A stretch of DNA of 64,000 nucleotides from Mammaliicoccus lentus (GTDB lineage Bacteria > Bacillota > Bacilli > Staphylococcales > Staphylococcaceae), in the NCBI RefSeq assembly GCF_002902755.1, contig NZ_PPRS01000004.1, positions 62,001 to 126,000 on the forward strand. The letters run 5' to 3'. The notes under the pieces were generated by a model. It was given only the letters and a program-made list of their open reading frames with translations. It was not told the DNA's origin and did no database searches. The translations under genes were made by a program, and so were the position numbers. This document shows, piece after piece, positions 35,309-43,715 of this stretch. Each line of letters starts with the position of its first letter. Positions within the stretch are counted from its first letter, which is position 1.

Positions 35309-35377
35309 TGGCAGTAGATGACTAGGTATGAAAAAAGCTTATTATAAGGGCATATTCATACCAGTCAGCTACTGCCA
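35309..35377. repeat. Long imperfect hairpin after the carboxylesterase
   Basis: Arms 35309-35332 and 35355-35377 match over 23 bp with one mismatch and one bulge, with a 22-nt loop. There is no T run, and a separate terminator follows at 35389. Confidence 0.6.
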
Positions 35378-35388
35378 TTATAATAAAA

Positions 35389-35424
35389 GAGGCTGAGACA
35401 TGTATTTATGTCCCAGCCTCTTTT
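35389..35424. terminator. Bidirectional terminator (GAGGCTGAGACAT family)
   Basis: 13-bp stem with one G-U pair (35389-35401 / 35408-35420), T run on the plus strand; converging esterase and DUF2188 genes. Confidence 0.82.
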
Positions 35425-35429
35425 TGTGT

Positions 35430-35846
35430 TTAATTTTCATTCTTTTTATGTTCTATAATCTGTGTTCCACGGTTAGATGTGATGTTTCTTGCTCTTTTCA
35501 GTGCATCTTCTTTTTTATCAAAGGAGTCACTGGCTTGCTTAGCGCCGTCTGTTTTAATCTTCCATTTATCATCTTCATAATAAACGTGGACATCTCGATC
35601 ATTTAATTCAGGGTTTGATGACTCGTCTTCTTCGTGCTTAGTAATTTTTTTGTTTTTGAGTTCATCGAGTTCTTTTTTAGATGCATCTTTATACCATGAT
35701 TCCGCTTGTTCGGTTGCGATAGGAATTGTATCTTCTTCTTTATAACCATCTTTAAGCATAGCGTTACCGATATCAATTGCTTTTTTTCGTTTTAATTTTT
35801 CGAAGTTTTTCCAACTTTGCGGATAATCGTCCATCGTCCAAGGCAT
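35430..35846 (-). CDS. DUF2188 general stress protein (YdaT-like)
   Basis: A 138-aa soluble, highly charged protein. The N-terminal half (MPWTMDDYPQSWKNFEKLKRKKAIDIGNAML region) is a ChaB/DUF-like helical segment. The C-terminal half has the DUF2188 pattern VHVYYEDDKWKIKTDGAKQA...AAD-type ending in GTQIIEHKKN. The B. subtilis homologue ydaT belongs to the sigma-B regulon, and a sigma-B type promoter is visible here at 35883-35907. ATG 35846 has AAAGGATG upstream. Confidence 0.78.
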   Translation of the reverse strand: MPWTMDDYPQSWKNFEKLKRKKAIDIGNAMLKDGYKEEDTIPIATEQAESWYKDASKKELDELKNKKITKHEEDESSNPELNDRDVHVYYEDDKWKIKTDGAKQASDSFDKKEDALKRARNITSNRGTQIIEHKKNEN

Positions 35847-35882
35847 ATACAATTCATCCTTTCATAATATCTATACATATCA

Positions 35883-35907
35883 ATACCACTTTATAGAAAA
35901 ATGAAAC
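35883..35907 (-). promoter_or_regulatory. Sigma-B type promoter of the DUF2188 gene
   Basis: Minus strand GTTTCA (35902-35907), 13-bp spacer, TGGTAT (35883-35888); one mismatch in each box from the consensus. Confidence 0.6.
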
Positions 35908-35933
35908 AATGGTAACTCTCATATAGAATTTAA

Positions 35934-36521
35934 CTACTTGGATACTTTGGAGAGGACGTAATCTTCGCCTTGTTCATAGATGTCTATTAGCTTTTTAATG
36001 ACATTTAATTGAGGGATGATCCAATAACAAAGTGCAGCGCCTATTATACCTAATATTGCTCCGACTAATATATCTGCAGGATAATGAACGCCTACCCAGA
36101 TGCGTGAAAAACTTACTAGAATAGCTATTGCTAACCATACGTATCTTAAATTCTTTTTGAAAAGTAAAAAGGTAATACATATCGAGAAAAATTCTATTGC
36201 ATGGTCACTCGGAAATGAGTTATCAATCGCATGACCAATAAGTTGATTAACATTGTTTAACTCAACAAATGGCTGATTGTTGGAATGAATCGCTCCCGCT
36301 ATAGCTCCAAATACTTCCGCGATCACAAAAGCAAACATACTGCTAATAATCATAATCCTATTTTCCCGTTTTCTAGTAAACCAATACATGATGATCCCGA
36401 AAAGTAAAAAGTATTTCATATACTTAGCAAAAAATATCATTATTGGATTTAAAAATATTATTTCTTTTCCTAAATCATTAAACATTCTAAATAGTTCAAT
36501 GTTTATTTCCGATAAATTCAT
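35934..36521 (-). CDS. PAP2 family phosphatase (BcrC-like undecaprenyl-pyrophosphatase)
   Basis: A 195-aa membrane phosphatase with five or six helices. Motif C2 is SFPSDHA (about 102-108) and C3 SRIWVGVHYPADI (about 138-150); the PSDH form is typical of BcrC/YwoA rather than generic PAP2 (PSGH). It would recycle undecaprenyl pyrophosphate for wall synthesis and can give bacitracin tolerance. Assignment to BcrC is by motif. Monocistronic. Confidence 0.82.
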   Translation of the reverse strand: MNLSEINIELFRMFNDLGKEIIFLNPIMIFFAKYMKYFLLFGIIMYWFTRKRENRIMIISSMFAFVIAEVFGAIAGAIHSNNQPFVELNNVNQLIGHAIDNSFPSDHAIEFFSICITFLLFKKNLRYVWLAIAILVSFSRIWVGVHYPADILVGAILGIIGAALCYWIIPQLNVIKKLIDIYEQGEDYVLSKVSK

Positions 36522-36652
36522 AAAACCATTCCTTCAATACTATAATTTTAATTTTAAAGTTTAATATAGTTAATCTCTGACTATACCAAAGTGAAGCAAC
36601 AAGATAAACCTCAAAATAAAAAATAGTACTAGGTATCAATCTCCATTTTGAA

Positions 36653-36701
36653 AAAACTCCCAATTCGTTAGACTTTGAATGTCGGAATTGGGAGTTTTAT
36701 T
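36653..36701 (-). terminator. Terminator after mgtE
   Basis: Perfect 14-bp stem (36653-36666 / 36684-36697) with a 17-nt loop and T tracts on both sides. The remaining 36522-36652 is A/T-rich and probably holds the PAP2 promoter. Confidence 0.75.
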
Positions 36702-36744
36702 TATATAATTGATTTTAAAAGTGCATGCTTGCTCATCACAATAT

Positions 36745-38100
36745 TTATGTTAAATAACTCATAAATGAAGTTGCTAGGCTAAAGTAGATTAACATGCTGA
36801 CAATATCGTTTATTGTAGTAATAAATGGACCGCTTGCTACTGCTGGATCAATGCCTATTTTGTTCATAAACAATGGGATAAGTGATCCGATTGTTGTACC
36901 AACTGTCATAGCTGTCGTTAAGCTTATCCCAACGATAGTTGCTAATAATGGTTGGCCATATAGTATTACAATGATAGAAAACAGTATAAGACTACATACT
37001 AAACCAGAAATAAAACCACTCGCGGACTCGTGTAATGCGTGTCTGACTTTATTTTCTTTTTCCATATCACCAGTAGAAATACTTCGTACGGAAACGGCTA
37101 ATGATTGTGTTCCTGTATTACCTGACATACCACTAATAATAGGGATAAATGCTGCAAGTAGGGCGACTTGTTCAAGTGTGTCTTCAAATGAACCTAATAT
37201 TGTAGCAGTTATCATACCTAAGAATGTAAGTAAGATAAGCCACGGTAAACGTTTTTTTGCAGTTTGTAAAACAGATTCTTTTGTCTCTTTTACATCATTA
37301 ATACCAGCTAATTTTGAGTAGTCTTCGCTAGCTTCTTCTTCCATTACGTCTAAGATATCATCAACGGTAATGATACCTAGTAAATGATGTTGATAATCTA
37401 CAACTGGAATGGCGATGATGTCATAGTCTTGAATTGTTTGAGCAACAATTTCTTGGTCTTCTGCAACGTCTGTGCTCACAAAGTTTTCGTTCATTACGTT
37501 TTTAACATGGTCGTCCATATCGGCGTTAATTAAATCACGTAATGACATAACGGCTATTAATTTTTTTTGATCATTAACAACGTAAAGTGCATAAATTGTT
37601 TGAGCTGAAGATGATTTCTCTTTAACGTGCATAAGTGCTTCTCTTACACTCATTTCAGGCGTTAACGAAACATATTCAGTAGTCATGATACCGCCGGCAG
37701 TATCTTCCTCGTAATTAAGTAATGATTTTAATGATTCAGATTTATGTTTATCCATAATCGTTAACAAGCTAACGCGCTGCGTTTTACTTAATAGATTAAG
37801 TACGTCAACAGCATCGTCATCTGACATGTTTTGAAGAACTTCACTTGCATAGTTTGCATTCATTTCATCGAACATTGATTTTTCTTCTTTTTGACTTAAT
37901 TCTAAGTAACTCCAGAAGTTTGCTACTTCATCAGGAGATAGAAGTTCGAAAACCTTTTTCTGTTCTTCTGTAGAAAGCGAATCGAAGTACTCACTTTGCT
38001 CATAGGCGTGCAAGTGTAAAAATCCTTCTCTAAAATCACTGACTTCGTTGCGCTCTAGTAATTGAGTTAGGCGCTCGTTAATATATTCGTCCAATGCCAT
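36745..38100 (-). CDS. mgtE: Magnesium transporter MgtE
   Basis: Homodimeric Mg2+ channel of 451 aa. The order is cytosolic N domain (about 1-130), two CBS domains (about 135-255) that sense Mg2+, a plug helix, and five membrane helices from about 285 to the end. The selectivity region PIISGMSGNTGTQSLA and the final helix NDIVSMLIYFSLA are conserved. AGGAGG lies before ATG 38100. No M-box riboswitch fits in the 112 bp upstream. Confidence 0.93.
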   Translation of the reverse strand: MALDEYINERLTQLLERNEVSDFREGFLHLHAYEQSEYFDSLSTEEQKKVFELLSPDEVANFWSYLELSQKEEKSMFDEMNANYASEVLQNMSDDDAVDVLNLLSKTQRVSLLTIMDKHKSESLKSLLNYEEDTAGGIMTTEYVSLTPEMSVREALMHVKEKSSSAQTIYALYVVNDQKKLIAVMSLRDLINADMDDHVKNVMNENFVSTDVAEDQEIVAQTIQDYDIIAIPVVDYQHHLLGIITVDDILDVMEEEASEDYSKLAGINDVKETKESVLQTAKKRLPWLILLTFLGMITATILGSFEDTLEQVALLAAFIPIISGMSGNTGTQSLAVSVRSISTGDMEKENKVRHALHESASGFISGLVCSLILFSIIVILYGQPLLATIVGISLTTAMTVGTTIGSLIPLFMNKIGIDPAVASGPFITTINDIVSMLIYFSLATSFMSYLT

Positions 38101-38141
38101 TCCTCCTTAATCCATTAAAATAAGTACATAACCAATTCTAG

Positions 38142-38169
38142 ATTATATTGTTAAATTAGCAATGGTAAA
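38142..38169 (-). promoter_or_regulatory. Promoter of mgtE
   Basis: Minus strand -10 TATAAT (38142-38147) with -35 TTTACC (38164-38169), 16-bp spacer. Confidence 0.5.
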
Positions 38170-38212
38170 AATATTAATTAAAAATTTAAAAAATTATATT
38201 TAATCATTTAAA

Positions 38213-39058
38213 TTATTTTAGGGGATTCCATCCAGAGTGTTTAACCCAAGCATCAAAATCAAGAAGCTGGGGGTTTATCTCACGTAATTTAGAGATGTTG
38301 GCTTCATAACCTCCGAATTCAAACCATTCAAACATCTTCATCATTTTTTGGAACTTTTCTCGTGAATCTACAATTTCGCAAGGAGCATCAAATGTTTTAC
38401 TTATTTTTTCAGATATCTCAGTTAATGTTTTTTCTTCACCAGCTATTTCGATAGATTCTCCTATAAGCTGTTCTGGATTTTTAAAAGCGATATTAGCAAA
38501 AGCACCGATATCTTGTACAGCTATCATTTGTAATTTGATTTCAGGATCCATAAACCCTTGGATGACGATCTTTCCATCTTGTCGTTTTGCAAATCCTTCA
38601 AAATTATCCATGAAAAATGTTGGTCTTAAAATTGTAGAAGGTAAATCTAAAGAACGGATGTGCTCTTCTATTTGCCATTTTGTTGCAAAGTTTTGAGCTC
38701 CATCATATCTTTCTGCACCTGCTGCTGAACTATATACAAAATGAGAAACGCTAGCTTTTTTAGCTAAGTCTGCAACTCTTTTTCCTTGTCGTATTTCTTT
38801 TTCAGGATCATTATTATCGAATGATTGTACACTATACACACCGTAAACACCTTTCATTACATCTGAAAGTGATTGTTCATCATCCATATCCGCTTTAACC
38901 ACAGTAGCGCCTTTTTCTTTAAGTGCTTGTATAGAGGGTTGTTCCGGATTACGTGTCATAGCACGTACTGCCCAACCATCAGACAGTAAATTTGTAGCTA
39001 CTGCATTACCTTGGTTTCCTGATGCGCCGATTACTAAAATTGTTTTAATATTATTCAT
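38213..39058 (-). CDS. NmrA-family NAD(P)-binding protein
   Basis: A 281-aa atypical short-chain dehydrogenase. The dinucleotide motif is VIGASGNQGNAV (8-19). YSSAAGAERYDG sits where SDRs keep the active Tyr but lacks the classical YxxxK. NmrA/HSCARG members sense NADPH/NADP or act as quinone or azo-type reductases. It lies 107 bp downstream of a TetR gene in the same direction, so it is likely part of, or controlled by, that regulon. Confidence 0.82.
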   Translation of the reverse strand: MNNIKTILVIGASGNQGNAVATNLLSDGWAVRAMTRNPEQPSIQALKEKGATVVKADMDDEQSLSDVMKGVYGVYSVQSFDNNDPEKEIRQGKRVADLAKKASVSHFVYSSAAGAERYDGAQNFATKWQIEEHIRSLDLPSTILRPTFFMDNFEGFAKRQDGKIVIQGFMDPEIKLQMIAVQDIGAFANIAFKNPEQLIGESIEIAGEEKTLTEISEKISKTFDAPCEIVDSREKFQKMMKMFEWFEFGGYEANISKLREINPQLLDFDAWVKHSGWNPLK

Positions 39059-39165
39059 GATAAAACCTTCGATTTATTAATAGAATTTTGTATAAAAATT
39101 AAATATTATATAAATAAATATATTAAGTTTTATTGAGGCATCGCTTCAGTTTTCGAACACTTTTA

Positions 39166-39723
39166 TTAAAAATCCTCAGTCATATTAAACAAGTTCTGTA
39201 AAAATTGTTTTAACTGTTCATTGTTTAATCCTCTCTTATCCACTTGATATTGATAAGATTTAGTGGACAAAGCATTCAATAACATATCAGTTTTAAATGT
39301 CTTCCATTCAGGACTTTCTTCATTATCGAAAGTGTTCCAAAATTTCTTGGATAATTTCTGAAATGTTGGCGTATCTCTAAAGTCGCCATGAAACTCTTTT
39401 TTCTCTACACAATTTAAAGTGTCTAAATGTTTCGATTTAAAATCAATAAAGAGTTCTAAGTAAATTCCAAATTTTTCATAATTCGTTATTTGGTTATTTT
39501 GTTCTGCATAATCCATCTCTTTGAAAAGTCTATCAAAATCATTTTCGATTAATTTATAACAAAGAGCACTTTTATCTTCAAAATGACGGTATAAGGTGCC
39601 CATTCCAATACCTAGCTCTTTAGATATACGATTCATGCTCGTATTTTCAACGCCATATATTTCAAATAATTCTTTAGCTGTATTTTCAATTCTTAATCGA
39701 TTTTCTATTGCATCTTTCCTCAA
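39166..39723 (-). CDS. TetR/AcrR family transcriptional regulator
   Basis: A 185-aa repressor with N-terminal HTH (NRISKELGIGMGTLYRHFEDKSALC as the helix-turn-helix region, about 30-55) and an all-helical ligand domain with no recognised ligand. TTG 39723 is chosen: GAGGTGA sits 6 nt upstream, while a GTG at 39732 is inside that ribosome site. The promoter at 39777-39805 and the palindrome at 39757-39776 indicate autorepression. NmrA downstream is the probable target. Confidence 0.85.
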   Translation of the reverse strand: MRKDAIENRLRIENTAKELFEIYGVENTSMNRISKELGIGMGTLYRHFEDKSALCYKLIENDFDRLFKEMDYAEQNNQITNYEKFGIYLELFIDFKSKHLDTLNCVEKKEFHGDFRDTPTFQKLSKKFWNTFDNEESPEWKTFKTDMLLNALSTKSYQYQVDKRGLNNEQLKQFLQNLFNMTEDF

Positions 39724-39756
39724 TTGTTTCACCTCTGAAGGGACTTTAAATTTAAC

Positions 39757-39805
39757 AAACGGATACCTCTCCGTTTATTGTAAGGGAACATATAATAAAT
39801 TACAA
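39757..39805 (-). promoter_or_regulatory. Promoter and palindromic operator of the TetR gene
   Basis: Minus strand -35 TTGTAA (39800-39805), 17 bp, -10 TACAAT (39777-39782). Directly after it is a perfect AAACGGA-N6-TCCGTTT palindrome (39757-39763 / 39770-39776) covering the start site. Confidence 0.68.
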
Positions 39806-39838
39806 ATAAAGAGAAACGAGTACTTATATATCTAAATA

Positions 39839-39882
39839 AAAAACTCCGAGAATCAAGATTTCGCCTGATTCCCGAAGTTTTT
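39839..39882 (-). terminator. Terminator of the serine protease gene
   Basis: 17-bp stem with two mismatches (39839-39855 / 39866-39882), T-rich on both strands. Confidence 0.75.
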
Positions 39883-39952
39883 ATTATGAGTTAGAAATGC
39901 TATTTAGTTCTTATTTACAACGAATAAGTGTTCTGAAAATACTAATATAGTA

Positions 39953-40774
39953 TTACTCTCGATGCTGATTGATAAAATCACGTGTTTTTCCTGTTATTAA
40001 TGGACCGCCTGTATATATGTCTCGTGTGGATTGATGCTTTGTATTAATTTCAGGACTTATACCGTGAGCATGCAAACCAACCACGTGATTGTGTTCATTT
40101 AATACTGGAGATCCTGAAAACCCAGTTGTTCTGTGTAAATGTCCGATATATTCAATGTAATCTTTAGTTGATTTAAGGTAATATCCATTTGATTGATACA
40201 TGAATTGTCCGTTATATGGTTTTTTATTTGGATAACCTAACATATAAAGCGGTTCTTTAGGTTTCAAATCCTTTATTTCTTGTTCTGATGCAATTTTTAA
40301 TGGCTTAATCTTTGTCGACAAACGTTGTTGAGTGATGAGTACAGCCACATCTCTTTCAGATGACTTATGAAAATTTTTAACTTTGAATTTAATAGGTACA
40401 CGTTGATCTGCTTTTGAAGGATAGAAATAAAATTGCTTTGTTTCTTTATTACCAACTTTATCACTTGCTACATGTGAAGCGGTAATAATTGTATAATCAT
40501 CTATAACAAAGGCAGTTGCTCCGTTACCTGATTTACCAGTTTCATCTGATGATATTTTACCTACTGCTTCAATGTGGTTTTTACTATGTGTGTTGTATAG
40601 TTTAAGCGTTAATAAATCGTTCGGTATTTGTGAACCTATTTTAAAAGCATCATTATAGTCTGAATGTGTTGCTTTATTGAATGTATCTTTATAAGTTATA
40701 GGCTCATCATGAGGAATAAAGATATAATTAAACAATGACATGAGAAGCACTAAATATAATTTAAGATATAACAT
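39953..40774 (-). CDS. Secreted trypsin-like serine protease (V8/glutamyl endopeptidase type)
   Basis: A 273-aa S1-family protease. The N-terminal hydrophobic segment (about 3-20) is a signal or anchor. The catalytic triad is visible as H101 (ITASHVA), D142 (ERDVAVL) and S222 (GFSGSPV). G85-N-G-A-T-A-F-V starts the barrel. The layout resembles staphylococcal V8, Spl and Etx proteases, but the signal lacks an obvious AxA site and the order has no repeats or propeptide typical of SspA. Cleavage specificity is not established. It is monocistronic. Confidence 0.83.
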   Translation of the reverse strand: MLYLKLYLVLLMSLFNYIFIPHDEPITYKDTFNKATHSDYNDAFKIGSQIPNDLLTLKLYNTHSKNHIEAVGKISSDETGKSGNGATAFVIDDYTIITASHVASDKVGNKETKQFYFYPSKADQRVPIKFKVKNFHKSSERDVAVLITQQRLSTKIKPLKIASEQEIKDLKPKEPLYMLGYPNKKPYNGQFMYQSNGYYLKSTKDYIEYIGHLHRTTGFSGSPVLNEHNHVVGLHAHGISPEINTKHQSTRDIYTGGPLITGKTRDFINQHRE

Positions 40775-40833
40775 AGTTTAATCACAATCTTTCTCGAAAT
40801 TAAATGATATCTTTGTTATACCCATTAATCATC

Positions 40834-41820
40834 TTATAAAATCGTAGCGACAAAAAATACAATAACTGAAAGTACTACTGAAGTTATTGCCATTGCAACC
40901 ATTGGCTTAAATGCTTTTGTTTTTAAGTCATTAAATGAAACATTTAATCCTAATCCTACCATTGCCATAATAAGTATGACGTTAGTAATTGTACTGATTA
41001 CACTTAATACACCTTCTGGAATAGCTACAAATGTGTTTACCGCACTCATAATTAAAAATCCAAGTAAAAAGTATGGAAAATCAATTTTTTGAGAAACTTT
41101 ATTTGTTCTTTTTCTATTAACGATTATTAAGAAAATAATACTTAAAGGAATTAATAGAAATACTCGGCCTAATTTAGCTAATAAACCAATAGCTAGAGAT
41201 TCACTACCACCTGCATCTGCCGCTAATACAACATGTGCTATTTCATGTAAACTAGCACCAGACCATATACCATAAAGTTCAGGATCCATAGGGAATAAAG
41301 CATATAGAAGTGTATATGTTAATGAGAATATCGTTCCCATTATTGCTACTAATCCAACACTTATGCCAACGTCACTTTCTTTAGATTTCAAAATAGGAGA
41401 AATAGCTGCTATCGCTGCAGCACCACATACCCCTGTACCAACGCCTAATAATAGAATTAAGTTTTTATCTCCTTTAATAATTTTATTTAAGAAAATAATA
41501 AAGAATATTGAAAAAGCAACTACACCGACATCTAGTAATAATAATGTCCCGCCTTCATTAATAATTGTAGACAAGTTCAATTTTAACCCGTACAAAATTA
41601 TAGCTAAACGTAGTAGTTTTTTAGAAGAAAATTCGATACCTGTTACGTATCTTGTTGGATATCCTAGGAAATGTCTGTACAAAATCGCAATGATGATAGC
41701 TATCGCAAGTGCGCCAACTTTATTTAAAATTGGTAAATTTGATAATAATATGCTGGCAATTGCAACAACTAGCGTAAAACCGACACCTAGGAAAAATGCT
41801 TTATTTAATTTAATACTCAC
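40834..41820 (-). CDS. YeiH family putative sulfate exporter (UPF0324)
   Basis: A 328-aa membrane protein of about ten helices. Family hallmarks: RLAIILYGLKLNLSTI (about 67-82), LGVGTGVCGAAAIAAISPIL (about 129-148) and SGASLHEIAHVVLAA (about 190-204). GTG 41820 (MSIKLNKAFFLG) is chosen because GAGGTG is 6 nt upstream and the GTG at 41829 is part of it. Divergent pairing with a LysR gene is a common layout for this family, in which sulfite or sulfonate metabolism is the suspected theme. Substrate unproven. Confidence 0.83.
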   Translation of the reverse strand: MSIKLNKAFFLGVGFTLVVAIASILLSNLPILNKVGALAIAIIIAILYRHFLGYPTRYVTGIEFSSKKLLRLAIILYGLKLNLSTIINEGGTLLLLDVGVVAFSIFFIIFLNKIIKGDKNLILLLGVGTGVCGAAAIAAISPILKSKESDVGISVGLVAIMGTIFSLTYTLLYALFPMDPELYGIWSGASLHEIAHVVLAADAGGSESLAIGLLAKLGRVFLLIPLSIIFLIIVNRKRTNKVSQKIDFPYFLLGFLIMSAVNTFVAIPEGVLSVISTITNVILIMAMVGLGLNVSFNDLKTKAFKPMVAMAITSVVLSVIVFFVATIL

Positions 41821-41889
41821 TGTCTTCACCTCACATACATTCTATGATGAGAACGATTATTTGTGAAATGCCATTTTTAAATATATAAT

Positions 41890-41905
41890 ATAACAAAAAT
41901 GTTAT
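41890..41905 (+). promoter_or_regulatory. Small palindrome over the LysR ribosome-site region
   Basis: ATAACA-N4-TGTTAT, perfect, 41890-41905, in the divergent yeiH-LysR gap and 12 bp before the LysR start; candidate autoregulatory site. Confidence 0.35.
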
Positions 41906-41917
41906 GGAGGTGCTTTT

Positions 41918-42760
41918 GTGGAAGATAAACTCAATATATTAAAAGCAATCGTAGAAGAAGACGGATTTACTAATGCAGCAAATAAATTATACAAATCACA
42001 ACCATCCATAAGTCGAGATATTAAAAATTTAGAACAAAAATACCAAATTAAAATTTTTGAAAATACACGAAAAGAAATCATATTGACAGAAGAGGGGCAA
42101 GAACTGTATAACTATGCCTGTCAATTGGCGTTATTAGATGAACAATTACACACGAGAATAAACGCAAATAAAGAAGAAGTAAAAGGTAAATTTGTTATAG
42201 GTACAAGCCATACATTCGGACAATCTAAACTATTAGATCTTACGCTATACTTACAAACAAAATATCCAAATCTGAACATACATATTTATATTTACAATTC
42301 TGCAGATATTATTACGCATTTGAAAGATTATACGATTGACTTAGGAATAATAGAAAAACCTGTAATCGACGATAAAATTAACAGTGAAGTATTAACAGAA
42401 GATAGATTATTAATCATAAAAAATAAGCAAAATAAAAAACCTTTAAATGAATTAAGGTGTTATGTAAGAGAAACAGGGTCAGGAATTAGATATTACCAAG
42501 ACAAACTATTACAACAACTGAATTTGCCGTCACGCAAAGTCGTCATTAATGACAATCAACTTATACTAGAATTAGTAAAACAAAATATGGGCTATACAAT
42601 ACTCTCTAATTTCTCTATCAAATCAACCGATAGAAAATATATAGAAACAAGCGAAGTAGACTTATATAGAAACTTCTTTATAGTATCAAATAACTCAAGA
42701 TATAAAACGAATAAATATAATACTATTGTCGATGAGATAAAAAAATATGGTTTTAAATAA
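41918..42760 (+). CDS. LysR family transcriptional regulator
   Basis: A 280-aa LTTR. N-terminal winged HTH covers about 1-60 (GFTNAANKLYKSQPSISRDIKNLEQKY). The periplasmic-binding-like effector domain starts near 88 (GKFVIGTSHTFGQSKLLD). GTG 41918 has GGAGGTG upstream. Divergent with the YeiH gene, which is its probable target; in other bacteria such pairs respond to sulfur or amino-acid signals. Effector not known. Confidence 0.87.
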   Translation: MEDKLNILKAIVEEDGFTNAANKLYKSQPSISRDIKNLEQKYQIKIFENTRKEIILTEEGQELYNYACQLALLDEQLHTRINANKEEVKGKFVIGTSHTFGQSKLLDLTLYLQTKYPNLNIHIYIYNSADIITHLKDYTIDLGIIEKPVIDDKINSEVLTEDRLLIIKNKQNKKPLNELRCYVRETGSGIRYYQDKLLQQLNLPSRKVVINDNQLILELVKQNMGYTILSNFSIKSTDRKYIETSEVDLYRNFFIVSNNSRYKTNKYNTIVDEIKKYGFK

Positions 42761-42761
42761 T

Positions 42762-42806
42762 AAAGCCCCAAATCTAGTTCTTACGAACATGATTTGGGGT
42801 CTTTTT
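42762..42806. terminator. Bidirectional terminator between the LysR and IclR genes
   Basis: About 17-bp stem with bulges (AAAGCCCCAAATC arm at 42763 on, GATTTGGGGTCTTTT arm from 42791), T run on the plus strand; overlaps the stop of the IclR gene. Confidence 0.75.
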
Positions 42807-43557
42807 AATGGTAACCAAGTAATCTAGAAATTTTTATTGCACATGTTTGTAATTCTTCTATAAAAAATTCTTTTCTGTGTAGTTCAGTTGTAGGGAAAGA
42901 TAAACTAATCGCACCTTGCACTTCATTACGATAGTTAACGAAATATGTACTCACACAATATATACCTTTTTCATTTTCCTCATTATCTACAGAATAACCT
43001 TGTTCACGTATTGTGGCTATCTCATCTATAAACTGATTGTAGTCAGTTATAGTATTATCAGTCAGTTTAACGATATCAGATTGATTCCAGATTTCTTGTA
43101 TCATTTCATTTTCATAAGTTGAAAGAATAGATTTACCTACCGCCGTACAATACATTGGCGCACGTTTCCCAATTTTAGACGCCATTGAACGGTTGTTATC
43201 ACTTGGAATAAATTTATCAATATAGACAACCTCATTATTATCCTCTACAACTAAATGACAAGTTTCACCTACAGTCGTCATCAATTGACTAATCATGCTT
43301 TTAGCAACATTTAAGAAATCAATATTTTGTACACGTTTGTTTCCTAATTGGAACATTTTAAAAGTAATTTGATATTGGTTAGTTAAAGGATCTTGTTGTA
43401 CATATCCGTTAGTAATTAATGAATTTACAAGACGGTGGACTGTTGCTTTTGATAATTCTGTCGCTTCTACTAAATCTTTCAAAGATATTTGTTCTTGCTC
43501 TGAAATAATTTCTAAAATATTTAAAGCACGATCAATAGATTGCACGTTTGAAGCCAT
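42805..43557 (-). CDS. IclR family regulator, probable repressor of the uronate/hexonate operon (KdgR-like)
   Basis: A 250-aa IclR protein. The winged HTH covers about 1-65 (ISLKDLVEATELSKATVHRLVNSL). The effector domain contains the family segments RMASK-type RAPMYCTAVGKSILS (about 137-151) and GYSVDNEENEKGIYCVS (about 190-206). ATG 43557 (MASNVQSIDRALNIL) is preferred; an in-frame GTG at 43566 is part of AGGTGA. Divergence from kdgA strongly suggests control by KDG or a related intermediate; that ligand is inference. Confidence 0.87.
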   Translation of the reverse strand: MASNVQSIDRALNILEIISEQEQISLKDLVEATELSKATVHRLVNSLITNGYVQQDPLTNQYQITFKMFQLGNKRVQNIDFLNVAKSMISQLMTTVGETCHLVVEDNNEVVYIDKFIPSDNNRSMASKIGKRAPMYCTAVGKSILSTYENEMIQEIWNQSDIVKLTDNTITDYNQFIDEIATIREQGYSVDNEENEKGIYCVSTYFVNYRNEVQGAISLSFPTTELHRKEFFIEELQTCAIKISRLLGYH

Positions 43558-43631
43558 ATTTATCACCTCTTTATTAAAAATATATCACATATATTGTCAT
43601 ATATAGTAGTTTTTTATAATTACATAAACAA

Positions 43632-43659
43632 TTGACAACGTTTACATAAGCGTTATAAT
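43632..43659 (+). promoter_or_regulatory. Promoter of the kdgA operon with overlapping cre site
   Basis: -35 TTGACA (43632-43637), 16 bp, -10 TATAAT (43654-43659). TGACAACGTTTACA at 43633-43646 matches the CcpA consensus TGWAANCGNTNWCA except one base. CcpA bound here would block RNA polymerase, giving glucose repression. Confidence 0.75.
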
Positions 43660-43675
43660 AATACTAAATATCGCT

Positions 43676-43704
43676 ATACAATACATTGTATCATAATGTG
43701 GAAC
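43676..43704 (+). promoter_or_regulatory. Candidate IclR operator downstream of the kdgA start site
   Basis: ATACAAT-N2-ATTGTAT perfect inverted repeat (43676-43691), overlapping TATCATAATGTGGAAC (43689-43704), a 16-mer repeated with one change at 53263-53278 before the LDH2-type gene. Confidence 0.5.
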
Positions 43705-43715
43705 GGAGGTAAATT

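Noticed and set aside
36794-37321. 175-aa plus-strand open frame inside mgtE
   Set aside because: Antisense shadow of the mgtE membrane domain.
38101-38212. M-box riboswitch for mgtE
   Set aside because: Only 112 bp separate mgtE from the next gene and a promoter is predicted about 40 bp from the start, leaving no room.
41363-41866. 167-aa plus-strand open frame over the YeiH gene
   Set aside because: Antisense shadow; low-complexity Pro/Thr/Asn composition typical of reversed hydrophobic codons.
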